From NCBI GenBank assembly GCA_011947345.1, contig JAAVTG010000440.1, positions 1-64,000 on the forward strand: a DNA stretch of 64,000 nt. The letters are read 5' to 3'. The position numbers and the translations under genes are program-made. This DNA comes from Phytophthora quininea (lineage: Eukaryota; Oomycota; Peronosporomycetes; Peronosporales; Peronosporaceae). Shown here piece after piece: positions 43,797-53,151 of the stretch. Each line of letters starts with the position of its first letter. Positions within the stretch are counted from its first letter, which is position 1. The notes beneath the pieces were generated by a model that made no database searches, was not told the DNA's origin, and worked only from the letters and a program-made list of their open reading frames with translations.

Positions 43797-44123
43797 ATGT
43801 CTGGCCGCGGCAAAGGCGCAAAAGGTGTGGGCAAAGGTGGCGCCGAACTCCATCGCTTCATACTGCGGGATAATATTCAAGGCATTTCCAAGAGGTCAAT
43901 CCGCCGACTCGCTCGCCGTGCGGGTGTAATCAGAATGTCGGCTCTCGTGGAGGAGTACATGCGAGCCGTTCTCAAGGTGTATCTGAAGTGTCTGATCAGC
44001 GACGCTGTCGTGTACACCCAGTATGCGAATCGAAAGACCGTAAAGACGGTCGATGTTTTGTACGCTCTCAAGCGCCGAGGACAAATATTGTACGGGTTCG
44101 ACAATGGCCCCGCCAAGAAGTAG
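43797..44123 (+). CDS. Divergent histone H4-like protein
   Basis: An uninterrupted 108-residue frame. It starts [20 protein letters not shown] and keeps the H4 histone fold landmarks [28 protein letters not shown] and LYGF. Against canonical H4 (103 codons) my hand alignment gives about 66 of 102 identical positions, very low for this protein. In the tail, Lys16 is Glu, Arg17 is Leu and Lys20 is Phe, so the main acetylation and methylation sites and the basic patch that touches the nucleosome acidic patch are lost, while Lys5, Lys8 and Lys12 remain. In the fold, Lys44 is Ile, Tyr51 is Glu, Glu53 is Tyr, Asn64 is Cys and Arg78-equivalent neighbours change. The C-terminus is extended (DNGPAKK). 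It has no intron and is flanked by transposon fragments. It may be a specialised variant or a decaying copy that has kept its frame. Confidence 0.85.
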   Translation: MSGRGKGAKGVGKGGAELHRFILRDNIQGISKRSIRRLARRAGVIRMSALVEEYMRAVLKVYLKCLISDAVVYTQYANRKTVKTVDVLYALKRRGQILYGFDNGPAKK

Positions 44124-44146
44124 TGCAACTAGTCTAGCTTCTCGTT

Positions 44147-44226
44147 CCAATGCAACACCAACTCAACTTTAAAGCTCACCTCAACTCAACTTAACTCACC
44201 TCAACTTAACTTAACTTAACTTAACG
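44147..44226. repeat. CAACT/CTTAA microsatellite-like tract
   Basis: Imperfect pentamers (CAACT, then AACTT/CTTAA) run for about 70 bp just downstream of the H4-like gene, ending in four clean CTTAA units. Confidence 0.75.
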
Positions 44227-44309
44227 CACAATACGAACTGTGACCCCCGGGCCGGCAGGTCCGCTAGCAATTTGTTCAAGTGTCATACACCGAAAAACTG
44301 TGATTCCTC

Positions 44310-44870
44310 ATGGAATACCGATCAATACCGATGAAAGTCGCTGGCGTCACGAAAAATGCCCGTAACGACAGTTCTAAACAACTGCGAAATGTGCTTCGGA
44401 GACTTCGTCCGGAATGCCAGGATATCGAAATGGTAGAACACTGTTTTTTTCACGTGCCCGTCATTAGAACCAATGTGGAGCGAACTATGGAGCCGGTGGT
44501 CGAGGTTCTTTGCGTCGATCGAAGCTAGAGGTTGCTACTCTTCCCAAGGTTGCAAGACCTCCGTTGGAACTGGAGACGTGAGCACAAAGAACTGGTACTT
44601 CTGTGGAGGATCTACACAGCGATAGTGTTTCATGCAACATGGCGGCTCAGGAACGACATTCATTTCCAGAAAACGACAGCTGAAGTGTCAATATTCTCAA
44701 TCTGCTGAACTCGTTCAAGAGGCACTACCAATTCCTCTACCAACACGCACATGAGTTTCATTGCAACCGCGCTACTGTGGTTTGCGTGCTGCAAAAACTT
44801 GGTTTTGATCCGCCAGAAAACAATACCCCGGAACCGATGCACCACATGTGGACGACACGAACGTAACTCT
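44310..44870 (+). mobile_element. LINE ORF2 C-terminal fragment
   Basis: Across two or three frames the plus strand gives a zinc-finger-like end of a LINE reverse transcriptase (EMVEHCFFHVPVIRT, with C/H spacing as in zf-RVT) and then WNWRREHKELVLLWRIYTAI, FHATWRLRNDIHFQKTTAEV and CVLQKLGFDPPENNT. The last parts match the insert at 6,477-6,832, so both come from one family. No intact ORF remains, and target duplications were not seen. Confidence 0.6.
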
Positions 44871-45787
44871 TACGGATAGATAGCTTATCACAGAAATCCG
44901 CTAAACAGTTAATCAATTCAATTTCCTCCTTACTGGTCAGGCTAGTGAAGATTCAAAGCTTGGCGTCGTGGAAGTGTTTGATTTTGACGAAGCGGTACAT
45001 GGAGGCGATGTGTTCGGCGATGATGTTTAACCAGACAACCATCTGAAGACTTGGTTTAATTGAATGACGTATTCTCAAAACGGGGCACGCGTACTTTAAG
45101 TGGGCAGCACGGGCGGCATGACGGCTGAAGATGTGAAGGGCGTTCTGTTTATTCTGCCGTCAGAACAGGACTCCACCTTCTCACCACGAACGACGCGGTA
45201 ATTTGTACACGGCTGCAACAGACTGCATAGCCAACAGCCGAAAACTTATTTTGCAGACTCGATTGCTGTACGTCGTATGTCGTATGCGCTTATTTTGACC
45301 GTCGTACCAGCCAAAGCCAATATCTCTGTCGTAGAAACATATTTCACACAGAACAAGGTGCTGCAGAGGCAAACAATATTTGAAAGCACTTCTCCACCTC
45401 TCTGGAATGAAAATATTCTGAAATGTCAAGTCAAAGCGTCGAACCTGACACATCCCGAATCCAGGCACGTGTTGCATCCAGCCATCCACTCTTTTCGTCT
45501 TCACTGAAAGTTCGAACGGAGAAGATCGGACCACTACAAGACAAAGGCCAAAACGTAGAACGGGGGCGCAATAGCCACCGATGCCCCATTGATTTCCTTT
45601 CACCACTGTATTCCTTCAATCGTAGCTAACCACATATCCTTCTGGGTGCTCGGTCGGTTCCGAAATTGCATCCATCGAAAGTTCAAACAGATACGCGTTT
45701 TCAGTTGGAACATGGTATTGTTTCTTAAGCAGCAAGCAAATGCTTGTGCTGCATGTTCCCTAGCACGCTTCTTAAGCCCAGAGACCA
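44871..45787. other. Spacer with a possible C2-domain scrap
   Basis: A plus-strand frame at 45,277-45,507 reads LILTVVPAKANISVVETYF, then TIFESTSPPLWNENILKCQV. This resembles the strand layout and the PxWNE motif of C2 domains, but it is short and alone. Nothing else was recognised. Confidence 0.25.
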
Positions 45788-46183
45788 CTACGCAGTCTTG
45801 TGTACGCGTGCATACCAGTAATTGTACTTTTCCACCCAGGGGTCCGCCACGTCGTAGAACTTGTTACCGTGGGCATCGACGGCCGATGGCTTGATGCCCA
45901 TCCTGGCGAAAAGAGAGTCTTGACTTTCACCCTTCTTGATGGCATTGAGCATATTGGCTTCCTTCCGGATGTCTTTAACTTTCACCTTAATGTTTGTGTA
46001 CTTCCCTTTGAGGCTCAACTTTGCCGCTTGAAGCTTGGCCTTCAAAGCGCTCAACCAGTTGGAGATGCCCCTCTCTTCGTTGTCGTCGTAAGCGACTCGA
46101 AGCGAGCGTTGCTCAGGTTTGCCGGCGTTGACTGTGGCGAAGAGCACGACCATGACTATGATCAGCAGGCGGAACGCGCGCAT
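45788..46183 (-). CDS. Secreted RxLR-dEER effector, intact
   Basis: A 131-residue protein from the Met at 46,183 to TAG at 45,788. Residues 1-20 form a signal peptide (hydrophobic core LLIIVMVVLFATV, Ala at -1). RSLR is at residues 26-29 and DDNEER ends at residue 38, so spacing fits oomycete effectors that are secreted and delivered into plant cells to alter host defence. The mature body is lysine-rich and helical, has no cysteine, and ends in GNKFYDVADPWVEKYNYWY. WY-domain repeats were not evident. An oomycete initiator lies 40 bp upstream. Decayed relatives occur at 3,539-4,014 and 4,819-5,248 and their copy-B duplicates. The host target cannot be inferred. Confidence 0.9.
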   Translation of the reverse strand: MRAFRLLIIVMVVLFATVNAGKPEQRSLRVAYDDNEERGISNWLSALKAKLQAAKLSLKGKYTNIKVKVKDIRKEANMLNAIKKGESQDSLFARMGIKPSAVDAHGNKFYDVADPWVEKYNYWYARVHKTA

Positions 46184-46222
46184 GGTCTCGAGATGTAGTA
46201 GCGGTCCGTGGCGTTGGCTGGT

Positions 46223-46238
46223 GAATTGAAGAATGAGG
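46223..46238 (-). promoter_or_regulatory. Oomycete initiator-like core promoter of the intact effector
   Basis: Minus-strand CCTCATTCTTCAATTC, 39 bp before the start codon at 46,183. It places transcription start close to the ATG, as is usual for Phytophthora effector genes. Confidence 0.75.
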
Positions 46239-46984
46239 CCTTTGATACCAGTGCCGAACTGTTAACGGGATACAATTCATGTTTGTCAACAACCGCGATT
46301 TGCGTGCACCGAACAGGATCTGCCACGGGAAGAGGAGTTTACTCGAAACTATCTTCGTCGATGAGCGCGTGCAACCTGTAGCCCGTCGTGAATGATGCTG
46401 CGGTTCGTAGCGAATTCCAGTGGCCAAGACCCGACGAAAGGATGCATTGACAAGCTCTCAATCCATGGACAGAGCTCTTCACTACAGTAATGTGTTTATG
46501 ATGCTCCAATGTTATCATTCGACTACGTGTTTCCCCGGCAGACCTGGACCTGGTCCTGGAACTCCACATTAACCGTATAAAAGCTGTCGAGCTCAGCATT
46601 GGGATTTGCTGGTCACGAATCACTAACGTATTGTTTTAGATTAGCATTGGCAGTTGCAAGTTGGCGGTGGAAGATGGAGGTTAGTTATGGCGGTGATGCA
46701 CGTGCACGACGGTGGCGACCATTCACGAACTCCCCATGCCATCAACATCTCTGCCCAAGAAGTACGTCCGGCTCACTCCTTTCCAAAAGAAAAGTGATCG
46801 CTTTCAATCGGTCAGAAGCTGAAGCTATTAACAAAATATCATTACGTTGCGTCACGTCGCAGTCTTTATGGGCCCACCTTTCCAGATTCGCCGGGGAAAT
46901 GTGATTTCGAGTCAGTGCTGACATACACTTTCGACTCAGCAGCTGGCGCTGGCAACAGAATGTCCCTGTTCTGAATACAATACT

Positions 46985-47250
46985 TTACGTTCCAAGTGGT
47001 CCTGGTGGTCCAATGGATTGTGTATACAACTCACGAAGTTCATCCCTCCGGTTGGGGTTCGAGTCCCTGCGGGGGCTGCCGGGCCAAGGGCCTACAGAAA
47101 ACATCCAGAAGAATGGAAATGACTAACTTCGCCTTCAAATATCCCAATCAAATTCAATCATCATTCAACACATCAGATTTCAGAATAACAAAGACCCCCA
47201 ACCATACGAACAACCAGGAAACAAGTTAAGCATCTCTTACGTTCCAAGTG
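46985..47250 (+). mobile_element. tRNA-derived SINE (copy C)
   Basis: Same insertion as at 6,060-6,335. It is flanked by TTACGTTCCAAGTG (46,985-46,998 and 47,237-47,250). The 5' edge is about 9 bp shorter and the A box reads TGGTCCAATGG. Presence at the same site means the SINE inserted before copies A and C separated. Confidence 0.8.
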
Positions 47251-47576
47251 ACTAAACAATACCGGGTCCGTTTACGTCGGCCACCTGAGGGACTAATCAA
47301 AGTCTTATTTCTGATCCTCCGTATATTCATTCCGGGATTTGAATCGCTTACTCAATTTTGTAATGTCCGTCATTGGGAACTCACGCCACAGAGAGGAATT
47401 TCCATAACCAAGTGGAATTCCACTTACTCTTACCTCCAGCAGTGACGATTTCCATAAGCAAGTGGATCTGGTCGTTGTAGCTAAGAAAACGCGCGATGAT
47501 GTCCATAAGTAAGTGGGTGGGCTGGGACGGGTATTTTCTTACTTTTTCCTTCTTCAGTGTCGAATCTCCAAGCTCA

Positions 47577-47876
47577 ATGGTGAAGGTCAAGTCGAAGATG
47601 CACGTCCCCAGGAAGCGTGGCCACCCGAGAAAGTGCTTCCGGTGTCAACGTGTTTTGAAAACGCCTGCAGGACAACGGAAGCACCTTCAGCGCGTGTTCC
47701 CGTGTGGCGACGAGGCAGAAACTTCTCGTGAAGCCGATCGCAGGGCGAGAGCTCGTCTCGCGAGCAAGAACTATCGCTCGCGCAAGAAGCTCAAGCTGTC
47801 GCTTGAACAGTGGAAAACGGTGGAAGCGCAGGCTGCTGCAGCTCAACTTGGGCTCAGAACTTTCGTCAGCATGTAG
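47577..47876 (+). CDS. Small zinc-finger/basic protein in the MULE-like element
   Basis: A 99-residue frame starting MVKVKSKMHVPRKRGH. It contains CFRCQRVLKTPAGQRKHL followed by a Cys (Cys-x2-Cys-x12-His plus a late Cys), which could bind zinc. A strongly basic helix follows (RARARLASKNYRSRKKLK), suggesting DNA binding. It may be the N-terminal DNA-binding part of a former MULE transposase whose catalytic core is deleted. I do not recognise a named family. Confidence 0.45.
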   Translation: MVKVKSKMHVPRKRGHPRKCFRCQRVLKTPAGQRKHLQRVFPCGDEAETSREADRRARARLASKNYRSRKKLKLSLEQWKTVEAQAAAAQLGLRTFVSM

Positions 47877-47940
47877 TGGTGAGGTTCACTAATTATAGCT
47901 GGACGTTGACACGTTACTACTACATAGTATACAAGTTGTT

Positions 47941-48186
47941 GTGCCATTCTTTTCATGCGTACACGCTGCGGCGGCTGCAATTCAAGATGGAACTCCAATT
48001 GCTAACCTTTACGATGCCGACCGACTTTCGCTCCAACACTTTCGAGACACATACACGCTGAAGTTTGTACCCTTTCCGATTGATTCTACGCTTACAATCG
48101 ATACGTCCTGCCGCATGTCTGTCGTTCCGACTTCGCCGAGGGAAAAGGCTCACGAGGAGAAAACCAGGACCCAAAGAGAAGCATAA
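47941..48186 (+). pseudogene. MULE transposase C-terminal remnant
   Basis: The frame holds AAAAAIQDGTPIANLYDADR, then LSLQHFRDTYTLKFVPFPID and a basic tail with PREKAHEEKTRTQRE. It resembles the end of MULE transposases, in which a SWIM zinc finger (here only CVHAAAAA is left) is followed by YxxxAFKxTY and a Lys-rich tail. The start is arbitrary. Confidence 0.4.
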
Positions 48187-48495
48187 GCGATGTAAAACGA
48201 AAGGGAGCAAGAAGTAGAAGTGGAGGCGACGAACCAGCAAGTAGATATGTTGCTCCTTTAATTAAAATACACATTTCTATTTTCCATGATTTCATCTCCG
48301 ATTGTCGTGATGGTTCAATAAGTCATGATTTTCTTGCCAAATGCTATGGTTTTCTCGCCACTTTCTATCCAAGTCTCATGACCAACCAACTAGTTGCAAA
48401 CATACACGCACAAAGAGAGTGGGCTCAGTCTCTACACACGCTTTGGAAAAAGCAAGTGGAATTCCACTTGGTTATGGAAATTCCTCCGCCACAGA

Positions 48496-49642
48496 ACTGC
48501 GCTACGTTTTCGGTTTTCTGCTCCAGGTCCGACACCAGCTACAAGGGAGCAGATCGTTGGTCTCCTCCTTCTTTACCAATGTCCACGCCGCAAAACTCCG
48601 TTTAAATAAAATGCCTGGAAGTTTTGTCCACGAATTCCACCGCGGCCAAAAGATGGAACCCTTCTAGCCCCAAAGTGTACAGAATGAAGCTCCATACTTT
48701 GGCAGCCGCCGTGGAAGCCACCCCCGTGGCTGCTGACTGCCTAGCACTTCATGCGCTAGCACCTCCGCTTCCATCGCTCAGTTGGCCATTTGCTCGCTCA
48801 AACCTAAGCTCTGAGATCCAAGCTCCAGCGCAATGCACGACGTGTCCATCTGGCGACGAACACCACCGGAGGCTGTGCTGCCAAAGGTCCCCTCGAGCCC
48901 GAGCTTGAGGGTGGACCTCCTTGTGTGTCCAAGGCCCCTGGCTTCTCAAGTGTCGTCTGAAGCTCAGCGATCAAGCTCATGTGACCCCTCTCAACTCCAA
49001 GGCAGGAAAAAATCAAGCACAAGCGTCAACGCGACGGCGTTCCAGCTGTAGAAACACTTGTAAAGTGACTCGTTCACGACAGGAAGCAGCTAGTGGGAAG
49101 TCCGCACACGAGCTTGGCACGACAACGAGCAGCAACGGCCACTCGGAGGACTTCTGTATTCTTCTGTGTTTTGTGGAGTGAGCTCCAACTTCTACCTTTA
49201 CAGCCTCCCTCTCTCATATACTCGTAGTGGATAAACCCAGTAGGACAAACTCCACCACTCATGTGGGAAAACCTCCGGCACTTCAGCTGCCATCATGGGA
49301 CGAACAACCCACAACTACGATGCACATTACCTCTTCTTCCAGCACCAATAGTGACGATCAGCATAATTTACAACAGAAACAGTTAACTTATGGTACAGCC
49401 GTCATGACGAAGGCTTTTCCTCCGGCGTGTCGGATAGCGAGGGTAAAGGGGTTAATACTTCCCTCATCTTTATTGTTGCGTAGGTCTGTAGAGATGGATC
49501 GAAAGGTGCCAGGAAGAAGAAAGCCGTTGATTAACTGGTATCCGCTGGCCAGGAGGACGTCTCGCGCTTCAGCAAAGGATTTTGAAACATATAAAAGACA
49601 TATTTTTCAAAAATAAAAATGTCATCAATTTAGATTTTTAGC
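48496..49642. other. PIG-N upstream region with diverged repeat and about 0.8 kb of unrecognised DNA
   Basis: 48,496-48,657 and 49,455-49,505 match the spacer at 6,848-7,075. Between them, 48,658-49,450 has no counterpart in copies A and B and contains no recognised gene. The last 100 bp before the PIG-N start (49,643) are AT-rich with a CATATAAAAG box at about 49,588. Confidence 0.5.
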
Positions 49643-50350
49643 ATGGCGGTCGGTGGCTTGGCTCGCCTGCTGGTCCTGGGCGTGCTGTTCCACGCGCTGT
49701 ATGTACTGAGCATCTTCGACATCTACTTCACGTCCCCCGTGGTGCTGCACGTCGAGAGCGTGGCGTACACGGACTCTCCGCCAGCCAAGCGCGTCGTCGT
49801 CTTTGTGGCCGACGGCTGCCGCGCAGACAAGTTCTTCGAGGCCAATGCCTCTTCTTTAAATGATCAACTTCGGGTTTCCTTCTTAAGGGACATACTGAAA
49901 ACCAAAGGAAGTTGGGGCGTATCCCATACTCGAGTCCCTACAGAAAGCAGACCGGGCCACGTGGCGCTGTTTGCAGGCATGTACGAAGACGTGAGTGCAG
50001 TGACCAAGGGCTGGGCCGACAACCCCGTCGACTTTGACTCGGTGTTTAATCAGAGCAGCAGCAGTTTCTTATTTGGCAGTCCAGACATCGTCCCCATGTT
50101 TGCCAGACATGTTCCCCATGCTAAAGAGGAACACTATTCTCACGAAGAAGAAGACTTTGCCAAGGGAGACTCGTCCGAATTGGACGTCTGGGTGTTCCGA
50201 CATTTCCAGAAATTACTGGGCAATGCAAGAGAAGACCAAGCTTTGGATAAGAAATTACATGCGGAAGGCGTAGTAGTGTTCTGCCATTATCTGGGCATTG
50301 ATTCCAATGGACACGCGCACCGACCGAACTCCAAAGATTATTTAAACAAC
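49643..50350 (+). pseudogene. PIG-N GPI ethanolamine phosphate transferase 1, N-terminal part
   Basis: The Met at 49,643 starts a signal-anchor (VLGVLFHALYVLSIFDIYF), the usual PIG-N N-terminus in the ER membrane. The phosphodiesterase domain follows with VVVFVADGCRADKFFE (metal-binding Asp), SHTRVPTESRPGHVALFAG (nucleophile region), GWADNPVDFDSVFNQS, GSPDIVPMFA and LGIDSNGHAHRP. The frame is open for 236 codons up to ...KDYLNN, where the PIF/Harbinger element begins on a codon boundary. The coding sequence resumes at 53,152 with IALVDELVEK. As it stands the product would end 40 codons into the transposon at 50,473, lacking DHG and all membrane segments. Confidence 0.9.
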
Positions 50351-50472
50351 AGAGACCTTTCGAGGCTCGCTCGGTTATCGTTTATGGAAACGAACTCGAT
50401 CCAGCAATCGGTAAACTGTAAACGAGCAAGTTTTGCTTTCGAAGCTGCGCGACCTTTGGGTTTAAGGATCTA

Positions 50473-51801
50473 ATGGGTACTATCGTTTCGGGAGGATCCA
50501 CCATCCGCCGCCAAATGGCGAGCCCAGCGACCGAGTGTTTCCCTGTTATTGCTCTTCTCCAAGTGCTCGACGACCTGGAACTATCCATGGCTGCTGCATG
50601 GGTGGTTCAACAGTGCAACCCGCTAGAATATCCTCTGGTTCCGGACGTCCGCGTTGACCTCAGCACGTACCCAGATGCCGACGCTCTTGCCGACTTCCGG
50701 TTTACGTGTCCCCAGCTAATCGAGCTGTCTGTTATCATGTGCATCCCTCACGTGTTTTTTCGGGAGCAGGAGATCGCATTTTGGGCGCGGAGGCGCTGGC
50801 AATGCTCTGCTACCGCCTATCATATCCTGGAAAACTGTCCAGAGTCAGGAAGCAGTTTGGTCGGTCTGATTCTTCATGCAGTCGTATCATCACGGATATA
50901 TGTAAGTACGCGCTTGCTAACACATGCACTACTACTAACTTGTGCTAATCACACTTTGTGCAGACTGCTTTCTGGACGAAAAATGGGGGCACACTCTATT
51001 TTTCAACGATCGTGTATATGCATCGCGCCACGACGAGTACGTCAGGGCTGTATCCGACAAAACAAATGACATTGCAGAGCGTGTGTCGATGTTTATCGAC
51101 GGTACGAAGGCCTTCATTTGCCGTCCTGGCAAACGCAAAGGGGGTTTCGAACTGTAAACGGAGTGCTTAACAATATTCCTATCGGAGATGGTGAAAACTT
51201 ACAGAAGGCATGTTACAGTGGCCACAAACGGCGCCATTGTCTAAACTTTCAAGGCGTCTGCACTCCTGATGGTAAGTTAGTTGTGTTCTCATGATATTTT
51301 GCGCGTACTAACTGTTGCATTTACAGGTCTCTGTATGTCGTTTTTGGTCCCGTAGAAGGTGTCCGCCACGATGCTACAATGCTCTCTCAAAGCCGACTCA
51401 TGCCTTACCTGAGCCAGCACCCGGTGCTGAAAACTTTTGGCGTGATCATGTACGGCGATCCCGCATACGGTGTGGGCGAGCTCATAACGAGCCCATTTCG
51501 ATCTGTGGATATTACCGGAGACCAGAAGCAGTTCAATGTTGCGATGAGCAAGGTTCGGGTGTCAATCGAGTGGCTATTTGGTATTGTGAAAAGAAAATGG
51601 GCGTTCTTGGACTGGAACAAAAAGCACAAAATTCTATTGACACCGGTTGGACGCATGGTAAGAGTTGCCGTACTGCTGACAAATGCGGCCACGTGCATGG
51701 ATGGAGGAAACCAAATCAGTTCGTATTTTTCCTGCCGACCACCTCCCTTACGAGATTACTTCTTACCTCCGATTCATACCCGCAGAACTAGCAATGAGTA
51801 A
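50473..51801 (+). pseudogene. Harbinger DDE transposase, three exons, frameshifted
   Basis: Exon 1 (from about 50,473) has a helical N-terminus and LSYPGKLSRVRKQFGRSDSS, like the HTH region of Harbinger transposases. A frameshift in or after the T6 run near 50,757 separates its halves. Intron 1 is 50,902-50,963 (GTAAGT...GCAG) and intron 2 is 51,272-51,326 (GTAAGT...TACTAAC...ACAG). Exon 2 carries the first catalytic Asp (MFIDGTKAFICRPGK), another frame change near 51,140, then YSGHKRRHCLNFQGVCTPDG. Exon 3 has GPVEGVRHDATM, the second Asp (YGDPAYG) and the Glu (RVSIEWLFGIVKRKW). All three catalytic residues are readable, so it could be active if the two frame changes are sequencing errors. 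Confidence 0.8.
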
Positions 51802-51803
51802 TG

Positions 51804-52957
51804 TTACTCCAGGTTGCGCTTCAACAACAGTGCCAATAACTTGGTCTGTTCTTCACGGTCTTTTTGGCGTTGCTCTCTCTTAAACTCCAGGTCCAACTGC
51901 CGTCGCTTCGTCCGTTCAGTCTCAATTTGAAGCTTCTTCTCCAGCTCCTTGGCACGGTCAGCTGCAGCTTTTTCTGCTAAGGAATTCTGCACCTGAACAA
52001 AGGTCGACATGATGTCGGCTCTATGCTTATTGATTTCGGTAAAAATACCAGCAATTGCGGCGTCTTGCTTCTGCTTCCGTTTGTTGCTCGACGGAGCAGC
52101 TTCATTTCCACTTGCGACTGCAGTTCGCTTTCCTAGGCGAGACACTGCAGCCTCTCGCACAACCTCACCAGATGCAACCTTTTCGTGCTCTTTTCTTGCT
52201 CTTTTTCCTTCTCCTCTTCCGTTGCCGCTTCGTGGTCACTCACCTTGGTCTTCAACTCGGTCATGAGAACGATGTAATCGTCTTCTTCCTCGTTCGTGCC
52301 GGATTTGCGTGCAGATTGACTCTCCCAAACCTCATGCTTCTCCAGCAGAGTCTCGAAGCGGTTTTTGGCTGTCGTTCCTTTAATCGCGTGCATGTTAAAA
52401 TTCTTACTGGAATTCAGCTTCGCGGCCAACGCATCCCATTGCTTGCCAACCTCGCCATGCCTAGCTTTGAATGGCTCATCCACATTCACTTGGACGGCAA
52501 GCATGTAGTCCTGGAAGGGACCAAATCGACGGCGTTTCTTCGGCTCAGTGCTTTGGTCGTCCCCAGCTGCAGCAGATCCGTCGTCGTCGTTGTCACGCTC
52601 GAAAGCCAGATTGCTGGGCTGGGCAAGAGGAACCTCCGGAAGATCGGCACTACCTCGTTCGCAGTCTGAGTCGGCAGCACCAAAATCGACGCCGTAGTGC
52701 CCGCCATCACTCCCATATGCGCCACTTGCCTCGCTGTCACTGCTGGATTCGCTACGCTGACGACTACGACGGTCCACTGCCGGTCGCCATGCATGACAGA
52801 CACCATTCTGCGAGCCGAGAGCGGTTTCCTGCGAGGGTGGCGACGAAGACGTGAACCTCCAGACGGAAGCAATGTCCTCCATGGCGCGCTTGACAAGCAA
52901 AACGATCAGTGAATCTTTTGCCGCGGGATCTTGTACCTCCAATAACATATCATTCAA
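51804..52957 (-). pseudogene. Harbinger Myb/SANT-like protein (copy B)
   Basis: Same gene as at 385-1,516. Here the first frame runs from the Met at 52,957 to 52,133 and the coiled-coil frame from 52,160 to 51,804. The C-terminus has a few residues (LLKRNLE) that copy A loses to a run-length difference near 427. The break in the E/K-rich tract (about 52,190-52,215) differs in sequence from copy A by several bases. Confidence 0.75.
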
Positions 52958-53151
52958 GATCGGATTGAAATTCGCGATTCGTCACCTCTCACCGTTCCGC
53001 TATTCCAAACGCCTTTTCGGATAGGAGGGCGAAACCGCCCGATTTTGCGAATTTCGGGACGGGAACGAAAGGACGCGGTCGTCAGGTCACCCCTTTTATG
53101 GCTCGCTATCCGCCAATCGCAAAACAAAACGGGCTTCGAAAGGTCTCTAAC

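Larger units (their letters stand above)
46190..47392. repeat. Copy C: third, diverged copy of the effector upstream region
   Basis: Matches 5,250-6,476 with scattered substitutions and indels, for example loss of about 10 bp near 46,336 relative to 5,404-5,425. Unlike the A/B pair it shows true base changes, so it is an older duplication. Confidence 0.85.
47384..48495 (+). mobile_element. MULE-like element with 33-bp inverted repeats and 9-bp target duplication
   Basis: The element (47,393-48,486, 1,094 bp) has perfect inverted repeats at 47,393-47,425 and 48,454-48,486 (start GAGGAATTTCCATAACC), and CGCCACAGA is duplicated at 47,384-47,392 and 48,487-48,495. Nine-bp duplications are typical of Mutator-like elements. 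Degenerate copies of TCCATAAGCAAGTGG occur just inside the left end (about 47,449-47,515). It has room for only a small ORF and a transposase tail, so it is non-autonomous. Confidence 0.88.
50351..53148 (+). mobile_element. PIF/Harbinger transposon inserted in PIG-N (complete, copy B)
   Basis: 2,798 bp between TSDs AAC (50,348-50,350 and 53,149-53,151). The ends are inverted: left AGAGACCTTTCGAGGCTCG, right (reverse complement) AGAGACCTTTCGAAGCCCG, i.e. 13 identical bases then 6 with two mismatches. It holds a plus-strand DDE transposase and a convergent Myb/SANT-like gene, the standard two-gene layout. Removing the element and one AAC restores an unbroken PIG-N junction. Confidence 0.93.
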
